Positions 1-7,722 of a DNA stretch of 64,000 bases are shown one piece after another (positions within the stretch are counted from its first letter, which is position 1; each line of letters starts with the position of its first letter). The position numbers and the translations under genes were made by a program. Source of the stretch: JBBSJZ01 sp041739875 (GTDB lineage: Bacteria; Planctomycetota; Planctomycetia; Pirellulales; Pirellulaceae); assembly GCA_041739875.1 (NCBI GenBank), contig JBGSNA010000147.1, forward strand, positions 1 through 64,000, given 5' to 3'. The notes beneath the pieces are model-generated. The model was not told the origin of the DNA and made no database searches. It worked only from the letters and a program-made list of their open reading frames with translations.

Positions 1-158
1 GCCGCCGAATCACAATTTAACTCACGCGCCAACTCATCACTCGATCGAGCGGAACCTTCCAACGCATCGAACACCCCCAACTCCACAGCGCCAAACATCG
101 TTTTGGAACGACGAAAACCAAGCATCAACTCAAGAATCGGATTCGGATCGGATGGCAC
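1..158 (-). CDS. N-terminal fragment of a methyltransferase (dimerisation domain), cut by the window edge
   Basis: A reading frame starting at a GTG (156-158) runs off the left end after 52 codons without a stop. The peptide starts MPSDPNPILELML and contains RSKTMFGAVELGVFDAL and DELARELN. This is the pattern of the helical dimerisation domain of SAM-dependent O-methyltransferases of the acetylserotonin O-methyltransferase type: a helix, 'ELGVFDAL', then a winged-helix 'eLA' segment. The catalytic Rossmann domain would lie outside the window, so the substrate cannot be named. The start is uncertain; in-frame ATGs lie further in. It is co-oriented with trhO, 66 nt downstream of it. Confidence 0.6.
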   Translation of the reverse strand, partial: MPSDPNPILELMLGFRRSKTMFGAVELGVFDALEGSARSSDELARELNCDSA

Positions 159-224
159 AATAAAACCTTGTTACGGAATGCGAAAGTGGGGATGTGTGTA
201 TCGAGCGGAATCACGCTCAATGAA

Positions 225-1136
225 CTATAGCGATTGTTTCGCTTGTTCCATTTGCCGATGGCGTTCGGCAAAACGTCGCTTCTGGTCGTCGGTCAATACG
301 TTCACACACCGCGGACAATGAACACCGGCAACATAGTCTTGATGCGTTTGCTCATCGGACGACACCGGCCAGCCGCAACCAAAGCACAACACTCGATCGC
401 CGACCGCTAGACCGTGCGAGACCGAAACCCGTTCATCGAACACGAAACACTCACCGGACCACTTGGATTGCTCCTCGGGAATCTTTTCCAAGTACTTCAA
501 AATGCCGCCGCGCAAATGGTACACCTCTTTGAATCCACGTTGCTTCAATAGCGAGGTTGACTTCTCGCACCGAATTCCGCCAGTGCAATACATGGCAACT
601 TTTGTATGAACGGTGGGGTCCAAGTGCTCGTCGACGAACTTCGGAAACTCGCGAAACGTTTCGGTGTTGGGATTGATGGCTCCATCAAACACACCAATCG
701 CGACTTCATAGTCATTTCGCGTATCAACCACAATCACATCAGGATCGGAAATCAATTCATTCCAATCTTCTGGATCCACATACGTGCCGACGGAATCGTT
801 CGGATCGATGCCTTCCACACCTAACGTGACAATCTCTTTCTTCAGTCGAACTCGCGAGCGTTTAAACGGCGGCTCATCACAATAAGAAAACTTGACTTCG
901 AGAGGCGAGAGTCTGGGGTCCGCACTCAAATGCGATAGCACGCGGTCGACACCCTCTCGCGGTCCGGCAATCGTACCGTTGATGCCTTCGTGTGCAAGCA
1001 ACAAGGTTCCTCGCACGTCCGAACAACGCATCAAAGCAACCAATGGTTGCTGCAGCGTTTCGAAATCGTCCAAGCGAACAAAACGATAGAGCGCCGCAAC
1101 GGTGATGGAATTAGCTGAAGTATTCATCGACATCAT
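225..1136 (-). CDS. trhO: tRNA uridine(34) hydroxylase TrhO (rhodanese-like, YceA family)
   Basis: A 303-residue cytosolic protein of the TrhO/YceA family, which makes 5-hydroxyuridine at position 34 of certain tRNAs in an oxygen-dependent reaction. Visible features are an N-terminal ferredoxin-like region (AHEGINGTIAG, about residues 48-58), a central rhodanese domain with the active-site loop CTGGIRCEKS whose catalytic Cys is about residue 184, and a C-terminal CFGC...CPRC cysteine pair as in long family members. Length agrees with the family. The start could also be the ATG three codons in (MNTSAN); the difference is trivial. It stands alone, with unrelated neighbours. Confidence 0.93.
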   Translation of the reverse strand: MMSMNTSANSITVAALYRFVRLDDFETLQQPLVALMRCSDVRGTLLLAHEGINGTIAGPREGVDRVLSHLSADPRLSPLEVKFSYCDEPPFKRSRVRLKKEIVTLGVEGIDPNDSVGTYVDPEDWNELISDPDVIVVDTRNDYEVAIGVFDGAINPNTETFREFPKFVDEHLDPTVHTKVAMYCTGGIRCEKSTSLLKQRGFKEVYHLRGGILKYLEKIPEEQSKWSGECFVFDERVSVSHGLAVGDRVLCFGCGWPVSSDEQTHQDYVAGVHCPRCVNVLTDDQKRRFAERHRQMEQAKQSL

Positions 1137-1256
1137 TGAACATCAAGACTGCATGTCGACTTTCGCTAGGAACAACTCGCTGAGCGAATGACACGCAACC
1201 TTGAATGATACTCCGCTTTGCCCGTCCAGGTCACGGGGCTAAATCACGGGACAAGA

Positions 1257-2225
1257 TCATGGGGCGATGCGTCCTGTCAAATTTCGATCCCATGCTCCAA
1301 CTCGCCGCAGCGACTCGACGTGGTAATCGAACCAGATATCACCCAGTCGGGCCATCATTTCAGCACGCTTGTGGCCGAGATCTTCCAGCTCGATATAGGT
1401 GTGGTCCACCCCCAGTTCCAGTAAATGTTGATGGAAATCGCGGACCGTTTTCAGGTGACCATCGTCTTTCGTGCCGCAAGCAATTTGGATGCGAACGTTG
1501 GCTTTGATGCGTTGCAAGTTCTTGGACGTCACCACATACACATCGTCAGCCGCCCAGGCCTCACGATCAGGGCCGAGCAAAGACGTTGCTCGCTCAGCCT
1601 CACTCAGGCCATCAAAGGCCTCCAATAGTCGAGGTACGTTACCCGCTTGGCAGAACAACGAGCAAAACATCTCAGGATACTTCATCGCCAATCGTGCCGA
1701 GCCTCGCCCGCCCATGGAGAAGCCTTCGATGCATCGCCCCTCGCGACCGGCAATCGTCCGAAACTCTGAATCGATGTGCGGTATAAGCTCCTCCATGAAT
1801 ATCGACTCCATCGGAAACTGTCCGTCGGCACTATTCTTGTAGAACGTGCTGTGACCGCCATTGGGCAACACCATGATCATCGGCGGTGTCTTCCCAGAGA
1901 CAATTTGCGAATGCAATAGCGCTATGCTATCGATCGACGTGAATTCATTGCCACCGTTCCCGTGCAAGTTGTAAATCACTGGAAACCGAATCGCCGCATT
2001 CTGTTTGTAGTGAGGTGGCAGATACACACAGTACCCAACCTCTTTGCCAACTCGCTTGCTAACAAACGTGCGATGCGAAGTTCCGGGCGGCAAAGCTGTC
2101 AGATTCGTAGGCTGTTCGTTGACCCAAACGATCGACGCTTTATTCTTGGGCGATTCGGCCATTGCCTCCGCTGCAAACAGCAACAACAAACCTGAAACAG
2201 CCGCTTTCCAAACGAAGTTTCTCAT
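1257..2225 (-). CDS. secreted alpha/beta-hydrolase, esterase D/feruloyl-esterase-like
   Basis: A 322-residue protein with a signal peptide (about residues 1-23, ending AEAMAES) followed by an alpha/beta-hydrolase of the putative esterase (EstA/Fes) type. The oxyanion region is NLHGNGGNE (about 86-94), the nucleophile elbow is GFSMGGRGS (Ser about 170), a likely acid lies in CGTKDDGH (about 250) and the His is in LGHKRAEM near residue 285. Such proteins hydrolyse carboxyl esters on sugars or aromatic acids; the substrate is not evident here. It is probably exported to the periplasm. It is co-oriented with, but well separated from, its neighbours. Confidence 0.85.
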   Translation of the reverse strand: MRNFVWKAAVSGLLLLFAAEAMAESPKNKASIVWVNEQPTNLTALPPGTSHRTFVSKRVGKEVGYCVYLPPHYKQNAAIRFPVIYNLHGNGGNEFTSIDSIALLHSQIVSGKTPPMIMVLPNGGHSTFYKNSADGQFPMESIFMEELIPHIDSEFRTIAGREGRCIEGFSMGGRGSARLAMKYPEMFCSLFCQAGNVPRLLEAFDGLSEAERATSLLGPDREAWAADDVYVVTSKNLQRIKANVRIQIACGTKDDGHLKTVRDFHQHLLELGVDHTYIELEDLGHKRAEMMARLGDIWFDYHVESLRRVGAWDRNLTGRIAP

Positions 2226-2450
2226 GATGTATCCACACGTAAGAATTCATGAACTGACCGTCGACCACTAGCACTCCCACTCGTTTAATATCAAGTTCCT
2301 CGCTTCTGGCAAATCTCTGCTTGTCATCAGCAAGAAACCACTGAGATATTTCGTCAACCGCAATGCCTGCAACGACTGCTCGATTCGCTGCAGGCGAAAA
2401 TGCGATCTCTCAAAGCAGATCGTGGTGAAGCGAATTTGCGCTGCGACGAA

Positions 2451-3701
2451 TTACTTGGCAACGAACCTAAAAATTTGCCCACCACTCATCATGGTGCTCA
2501 TGAGGACTTCGCCTGAATCAGTTTGACCGAAGGTGAAGATCGCAAGCTGGTTCCAAGCAATCGGTCGATTCTCGGTAACGGCTTTCTGGGCGGCGTCATA
2601 CCGAAGCGCCCACAACCGTCCCGTGATGTAATCACCATAGAGATAATACCCATCGAGAATGGGCGTGGCGGGCCCGCGATACACCGCACCACCCGTAATC
2701 GATTTTCCCCAATCATCGGTGTGCGGATACTCGACAAGCGGGTCAATCAAGTCCGGTCGCGGCCCAGATCCCTTATTGCCATCGAGGGTGAAGCTATGAG
2801 CGGCCTCGCGAAGACTCCATCCATAATTGCCACCTTTGACTATGAGATTGATTTCTTCCCAATCGTTTTGGCCGACATCACCCGCCCACAGGTCACCGGT
2901 TTTGGGATCAAATGCCATTCGCCAAATATTTCGGACGCCCCAGGCGTAAATCTCTGGCCATACATTCGATTTTCCAACGAGTGGATTATCGGCAGGAATT
3001 GCATAGTTCTTGTCGTCAGCCTTGTTGTTGACATCGATACGCAAGATCGATCCCAGCAATTTGCTAGTGTCTTGGCCGCTTTGAAGCGGATCGTTGCCTT
3101 TTCCACCATCGCCGAGAGCAATGTAAAGATATCCGTCGGGACCAAACGCGAGCGTGCCACCGTTGTGATTCCAAAACGGTTGCTGTATCTCCATTAACTC
3201 CACTTCGCTGGTTGGGTCACCGACATCGGGACTACCTGGTTTCGTGGTGAACTGACTCACGATCGAAACGTGTGGTCGCTCGATGGTTGAGTAATAGACA
3301 TAAAACTTTCCGTTCTCGCTGAATCGTGGATGGAACGCGAGTCCGAGTAAGCCTTCTTCGTTTTCGCGATCTTTGTAATCAACCGCGTCCTGCAAATTCA
3401 TGAACAACGTCGCTTCGTCGACTTCGCGATCAGACTCTTTGATGAAGTAGATTTCACCGGTTTGGCTCGCGATGAACAAACGGCCGCTGGCATCACCGGC
3501 GCCGGTCAACACAATCGGACGCGAAACCCTCAAGTTCGGGTATGCATTCTCAACACCGACCGGCATCGGAGATGTGTTCAGTGACGCCGGTGGCTCCGCA
3601 AGATTGATCGTCGACGAGCTTTGCGCCGATACAAAATGCGTGTCGAGCAAGACAGAAAGACACGCGACCGAAATGCCCCAGAAAAGCTGCTTTAATTTCA
3701 T
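2451..3701 (-). CDS. PQQ-dependent sugar dehydrogenase (glucose/sorbosone dehydrogenase family), secreted
   Basis: The frame is open back to 3983, but the start is placed at the ATG at 3701. From there the protein begins MKLKQLFWGISVACLSVLL, a clear signal peptide, whereas the upstream 94 residues are Cys-rich and lack family features. The 416-residue product is a six-bladed propeller of the GSDH family: EEGLLGLAFHPRF, then WNHNGGTLAFGPDGYLYIA with the active-site His, GDGGKGNDP, and YAWGVRNIWRMAFD. The family oxidises aldose sugars with PQQ in the periplasm. No PQQ synthesis genes are in the window. It sits behind the FKBP gene but is separated from it by a terminator. Confidence 0.88.
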   Translation of the reverse strand: MKLKQLFWGISVACLSVLLDTHFVSAQSSSTINLAEPPASLNTSPMPVGVENAYPNLRVSRPIVLTGAGDASGRLFIASQTGEIYFIKESDREVDEATLFMNLQDAVDYKDRENEEGLLGLAFHPRFSENGKFYVYYSTIERPHVSIVSQFTTKPGSPDVGDPTSEVELMEIQQPFWNHNGGTLAFGPDGYLYIALGDGGKGNDPLQSGQDTSKLLGSILRIDVNNKADDKNYAIPADNPLVGKSNVWPEIYAWGVRNIWRMAFDPKTGDLWAGDVGQNDWEEINLIVKGGNYGWSLREAAHSFTLDGNKGSGPRPDLIDPLVEYPHTDDWGKSITGGAVYRGPATPILDGYYLYGDYITGRLWALRYDAAQKAVTENRPIAWNQLAIFTFGQTDSGEVLMSTMMSGGQIFRFVAK

Positions 3702-3779
3702 CGTAGCCGAATCCAAAAAGGAGGAAAGGTAAAGAAAGAGCTCGCACAACAGACAAAAACAATCGATCGATAAGAGCGC

Positions 3780-3816
3780 AAAAAAAACGCCCGGTGCTCG
3801 AATGCATCGCGGGCGT
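3780..3816 (-). terminator. intrinsic terminator after the FKBP gene
   Basis: Read on the minus strand, the stem ACGCCCG/CGGGCGT (3810-3816 with 3787-3793) is followed directly by eight T residues (3780-3787 as A on the plus strand). It lies 27 nt beyond the FKBP stop codon, so it should end that transcript before the sugar dehydrogenase gene. Confidence 0.8.
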
Positions 3817-3843
3817 GCCGAATACCGGACGAAAGGGGTCGAA

Positions 3844-4593
3844 TTACAAAATCTCGAGCAACTCAACTTCGAATACCAGAACTTCATTGGGGCCGATTGT
3901 CGGTTCACTACCTGGAGGCCCAGGAACACCGCGCTCACCATACGCCAAGTCGGGTGGAATGTAGAGCATCCACTTGTCACCAACTTTCATTTTCTGCAAA
4001 GCGTCTTGCCAGCCTTTGATGACCTGGCCGACGCGGAACGAGGTTGGCTCACCACGCTCAACTGAACTGTCGAAAACTTTGCCGCTCGTCAGACGCCCCG
4101 TGTAATGAACTTTCACGGTATCAGCGGCACTTGGAGAACCACCGTCACCAGCGGTGAGGACCTGGTACTGCACGCCGCCTTCGAGCGACTTGATCCCTTC
4201 CTTCTTGGCGTTCTGTTTCATGTACAGATCGCTCTTCTCTTTATTCAAAATACCGGCCTTCTTGGCTTCTTCCGCTTGCGTTTCTTGGCGAGCACGCAAG
4301 ATGGTTTCGATCTTGCCACTGATTTCGGCTAGCTGTGCATCCGTTAGATTGGGTTCGCCACCAGCAAGTGCGTCGTTCACGCCCTTGCCCAAAGCGACAA
4401 CATCAAAATCGCCTTTTTGGAAACCCTGCTGAGCCATTTGCTGACCGACGGAGAATCCAAGGAAATATCCGATCGACGTCTCAGTCGATTCACCCGCAGC
4501 AGCGGGCGCAGTTTCTTGAGCCATGATTTGAGTTGCCAACAACGTGAACACGACGAGGAGTGTCCCGCCGAAGGGTCGAAGTAATTTGTGCAT
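3844..4593 (-). CDS. FKBP-type peptidyl-prolyl cis-trans isomerase, exported (Mip/FkpA-like)
   Basis: The chosen start at 4593 gives MHKLLRPFGGTLLVVFTLLA, a signal peptide, and is preceded by a CAGGAAA Shine-Dalgarno-like sequence; the longer open frame to 4746 is not supported. The 249-residue product has an N-terminal helical dimerisation region (about 30-135, with SVGQQMAQQGF typical of FKBP_N) and a C-terminal FKBP domain (VHYTGRLTSGKVFDSS, GWQDALQKMKVG, IPPDLAYGERG). It should catalyse proline isomerisation and aid folding in the periplasm. A terminator follows it, so it is probably transcribed alone. Confidence 0.92.
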   Translation of the reverse strand: MHKLLRPFGGTLLVVFTLLATQIMAQETAPAAAGESTETSIGYFLGFSVGQQMAQQGFQKGDFDVVALGKGVNDALAGGEPNLTDAQLAEISGKIETILRARQETQAEEAKKAGILNKEKSDLYMKQNAKKEGIKSLEGGVQYQVLTAGDGGSPSAADTVKVHYTGRLTSGKVFDSSVERGEPTSFRVGQVIKGWQDALQKMKVGDKWMLYIPPDLAYGERGVPGPPGSEPTIGPNEVLVFEVELLEIL

Positions 4594-4860
4594 GCAATGG
4601 TTTCCTGAGATAGCCACTTTTGGCTTTACGCTTGCATACCTTGAGGCAGCAAGTGGTGCGTCTGGGGCTGAGTGAGGGTTGCCGAAGGCCAAGGATATTT
4701 GACCAACGGATTCGAGAGCGTGATAGCGAAGGGAACTGCTAGCCAAAGAAAGCCGCTAACCCCGCTTAATTGGACGAACAAAGGATAACAATTAACGGTT
4801 CTTTGATCAGGGCCTACCGTGAAGTTTCGCCCAAAGTTTTCTACTTCTATTGGACTTTGC

Positions 4861-5889
4861 CTAAGATCGGCCCATCAACATCACAATCGCCGTAATACCG
4901 AGAATCACCCCCATCAGAACCGCCACCTTACTCCAACTGACTTCGGCTCGCTCGTTGCCCCCCAAACGCACCTTGATCTGCCGACTGAGCATTTGCCGCC
5001 CCTTCTCCGTTACCTTTTCCGCCGCCACGTCTTTGGATGTTCCGTGGCTATTCTCCGCCTCGCCGAGACCATACTTTTCGCCAATCTCACACATCACACC
5101 CTGCACCTGCCGAGCATTAAACGGGCGGTCTTCAGGTCGCTTTGCAAGCAATTGACAAACAATTTCGTCCAATTCACCTGGACAATCGCCAACAAGCGTA
5201 TTGATGTGCGGTGGCGGGACTCTTAAATGCTGCTCAAAAAGTTGAGCAAAGTTCTCACCAAGGAACGGCTTACGGCCGCTGAGCATTTCAAAGACGCAAC
5301 AGCCCAATGCGTACAAGTCTGCTTTGCCAGAAATCATCGCATCACCCGTGATCTGCTCTGGCGACATATACGCATGCGTCCCCACGGTGAAACCTTCCGT
5401 CGTGAGGTCGCTACTCGTCACGTCCCTCGCAATGCCAAAGTCACCCAACTTGACTTGCGCTTCCTGAGTAAGAAACAGATTCCCCGGCTTGAGGTCTCGA
5501 TGGATCACGCCGTGATTGTGGGCGCATTGAAGCGCTGAGCAGATTTGGCGAGTAACATCGACCACGACCTGCCAACTGAATGGCCCGGACCCTTGAAGCA
5601 TGTCCTTGACGGTGCCACCGTCAACCATCTCCATCACGTAATACAACAGCCCACCGTCTTCACCACCGCCGTAAAAAGCCACGATATTAGGATGTCGTAG
5701 CCGCTCCAGTATGGTCATTTCGCGTTTGAAACGCGCGCGGATCAACTCATCCTGGCTGACACCAGGATGAAGCTTCTTGATCGCGACACGTTCGCCAGTA
5801 GAAATCTCGGTGGCAAGATAAATCGTTCCGACCGTACCTACACCCAGCACGGGTCCGATCTCATAGTCAGAAAGTCTGGATGAAGGCAT
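4861..5889 (-). CDS. membrane-anchored Ser/Thr protein kinase
   Basis: A 342-residue Hanks-type kinase. The glycine loop is GVGTVGTIY (about 16-24), the ATP-binding Lys is in VAIKKL (about 38), the catalytic loop is HRDLKPGN (130-137), the metal-binding DFG is at 150-152, and SPEQITG stands for APE. All catalytic residues are present. A basic juxtamembrane segment leads to one C-terminal transmembrane helix (about 320-340, AVLMGVILGITAIVML) with almost nothing outside, so there is no extracellular sensor. It lies 63 nt downstream of rplU on the same strand and may be cotranscribed with it. The substrate is unknown. Confidence 0.93.
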   Translation of the reverse strand: MPSSRLSDYEIGPVLGVGTVGTIYLATEISTGERVAIKKLHPGVSQDELIRARFKREMTILERLRHPNIVAFYGGGEDGGLLYYVMEMVDGGTVKDMLQGSGPFSWQVVVDVTRQICSALQCAHNHGVIHRDLKPGNLFLTQEAQVKLGDFGIARDVTSSDLTTEGFTVGTHAYMSPEQITGDAMISGKADLYALGCCVFEMLSGRKPFLGENFAQLFEQHLRVPPPHINTLVGDCPGELDEIVCQLLAKRPEDRPFNARQVQGVMCEIGEKYGLGEAENSHGTSKDVAAEKVTEKGRQMLSRQIKVRLGGNERAEVSWSKVAVLMGVILGITAIVMLMGRS

Positions 5890-5952
5890 AAAGGGTCCCC
5901 GGGACTGAGGGCTGATGCGTCAAACAAAGTGCATGACGCCCCGAAGACTAGC

Positions 5953-6267
5953 TTAGCTTGCGGCGATCGCTTCGATACGTACGCGAGTGTGCAATTGGCG
6001 GTGCCCAATACGACGCTTGGCATGCTTTCGGCGTCGGAAATGCTGGACGTAAATCTTCTTGTCCTGCTTTGGACCAAGAACCGATGCCGTAACGCGAGCT
6101 CCAGCAAGAGTCGGTGCACCAAGCATCAAGCCTTCATTGCCACTGATCGCGAGTACGCGTTCGAAGGTAATGCTCTCGCCCGACGCGATATCTCGGTAGT
6201 CGACGTCGACTTCCATGCCGGGCTCAACACGATATTGGCGACCGCCGTCGACGATGATGGCGTACAT
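5953..6267 (-). CDS. rplU: 50S ribosomal protein L21
   Basis: A 104-residue protein starting MYAIIVDGGRQYRVEPG, the family N-terminus, with the basic C-terminal motif FRRRKHAKRRIGHRQ that contacts 23S rRNA. Length is normal. In most bacteria rplU is followed by rpmA and obg; here those two genes are about 48 kb away (53.8-55.4 kb) and rplU is followed by a kinase gene. Confidence 0.97.
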   Translation of the reverse strand: MYAIIVDGGRQYRVEPGMEVDVDYRDIASGESITFERVLAISGNEGLMLGAPTLAGARVTASVLGPKQDKKIYVQHFRRRKHAKRRIGHRQLHTRVRIEAIAAS

Positions 6268-6379
6268 AAATCAATCTCACTAAGTTCAAACAAGCGTTTT
6301 CTGGCTAAATCGAGCCGCGTAGTGTAGCGACACCCTACTGTCCCGAACAGGCCTTCTCGACAGATTTCTGGGGACGATT

Positions 6380-7702
6380 CTAGGTGGCAATCTCCAGCCC
6401 CGAGAGGGTGCCAGTGCTGGACGCAAACTGGTCGACTTCCAACCCAAGTTGTTGCAGGATCGAGACATACAGATTCGGTAGCGGGGCGTTGTTGCGGCGG
6501 TCAAACGCAAGGTGACCGGCATGTCGGTACCGCCCGCCCGCCAGAATCACGGGCATATTTCGATTATCGTGGTTAGACGCATTACCAAGATTGCTGGTCA
6601 GCAGCACCGAGGTATGATCGAGCAATTTGCCGTCACCGTCATCCACTTGGCCCAGCTCTCGAAGGAATTGTCCCCACCGACTCAAAATGGCTCCTTCGAC
6701 AAGCGCCAATTGCTCAAGCTTCTCCTCGTCCTGGCCATGATGGCTGAGCGTGTGATATCCCTCCTCGACACCGTCGATCGGAATCACACCGCCCGCCCCA
6801 GGAATATGCAGCGTAATGAAACGACTCGAATCAGTCTCAAGCGACAGCCTCAGCACGTCACACATCATGCCAATTCGAGCGACAATGTCACTCGGATTAC
6901 CAACATCGAGTGGCTTTTTCGCGTCCACCTTAGGCTTCGGCAACTTCGACCAACGCTCTGCCTCGGCCATGCGTTTCTCTAACTCTCGAACACTCGTGAA
7001 GTACAAGTCCAGCCGATCCCGGTCGTCGCCGCCCAACTCACGCCCAAGACTCTTTGCATCCTCCGCAACGAGATCCATGATGCTGCGACCTTGACGAACC
7101 CGAGCCGCCTGTGCCTCTCGCTTGGCAAGCGAATCATCGACAAATAACTTGGTGAACAACTGCGCCGGTGAATCTAGCGCCGGGACCATCGCACCATTTT
7201 CAGTATACGAGGGACTGTTATTACCGCCCGTGCTCAACACCAGCGAAGGAAATCGCGTTTCGATGCCACGATGTTTTGCTAGATACTGGTCCAGTGAAAT
7301 CCCGTTCTTGGCATTGCCAGCACTTCCAATCGGTGTTGCCGTGAGAATGCTTGCTTCCGCACGGTGTCCCCCATTCACACCGGGGTGTGATGCACCGGAC
7401 ACCAACGTCATCCGATCCTTCAAATCCTCAAGCGACTTTAAATAGCGACTCGGCGTGTAATCGACGCCTGTTTGACTTGGATACAAATTGTCGCTGACGA
7501 GCCCCAGACCTATCGTCACCGCCACCAATCGCCTTGGTGAAGAGGACTCGTTCCCATTCGCCGCAAGTTCATTCCCGGCGAACGCATGCTGCATTGCACT
7601 GAGCCATGGCAAACCCATCGCGACACCGGCACCACGCAGCACACTGCGGCGATGCAGCCGTTGCCTAAAGTTAAAAAACACGTGTTTGCCGAAGTTTGAC
7701 AT
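6380..7702 (-). CDS. DUF1552 secreted protein, partner of the DUF1592-type protein
   Basis: A 440-residue protein with a Tat-like signal (RRSVLRGAGVAMGLPWL, about 18-35) followed by the DUF1552 domain, recognisable from YLKSLEDLKDRMTLVSGASH, GISLDQYLAKH and LLTSNLGNASNHDNRNMPV. The fold resembles sulfatase/alkaline-phosphatase-like proteins (DUF1501 kin), but the reaction is not established. It starts 20 nt after the stop of the DUF1592 gene, the usual planctomycete gene pair, so the two proteins probably work together in the periplasm. Confidence 0.92.
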   Translation of the reverse strand: MSNFGKHVFFNFRQRLHRRSVLRGAGVAMGLPWLSAMQHAFAGNELAANGNESSSPRRLVAVTIGLGLVSDNLYPSQTGVDYTPSRYLKSLEDLKDRMTLVSGASHPGVNGGHRAEASILTATPIGSAGNAKNGISLDQYLAKHRGIETRFPSLVLSTGGNNSPSYTENGAMVPALDSPAQLFTKLFVDDSLAKREAQAARVRQGRSIMDLVAEDAKSLGRELGGDDRDRLDLYFTSVRELEKRMAEAERWSKLPKPKVDAKKPLDVGNPSDIVARIGMMCDVLRLSLETDSSRFITLHIPGAGGVIPIDGVEEGYHTLSHHGQDEEKLEQLALVEGAILSRWGQFLRELGQVDDGDGKLLDHTSVLLTSNLGNASNHDNRNMPVILAGGRYRHAGHLAFDRRNNAPLPNLYVSILQQLGLEVDQFASSTGTLSGLEIAT

Positions 7703-7722
7703 GATGACTTGCTCAAAAAGAA

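Noticed and set aside
2523..3197. 224-residue open frame on the plus strand
   Set aside because: It is antisense to the PQQ-type sugar dehydrogenase gene and has no recognisable motif.
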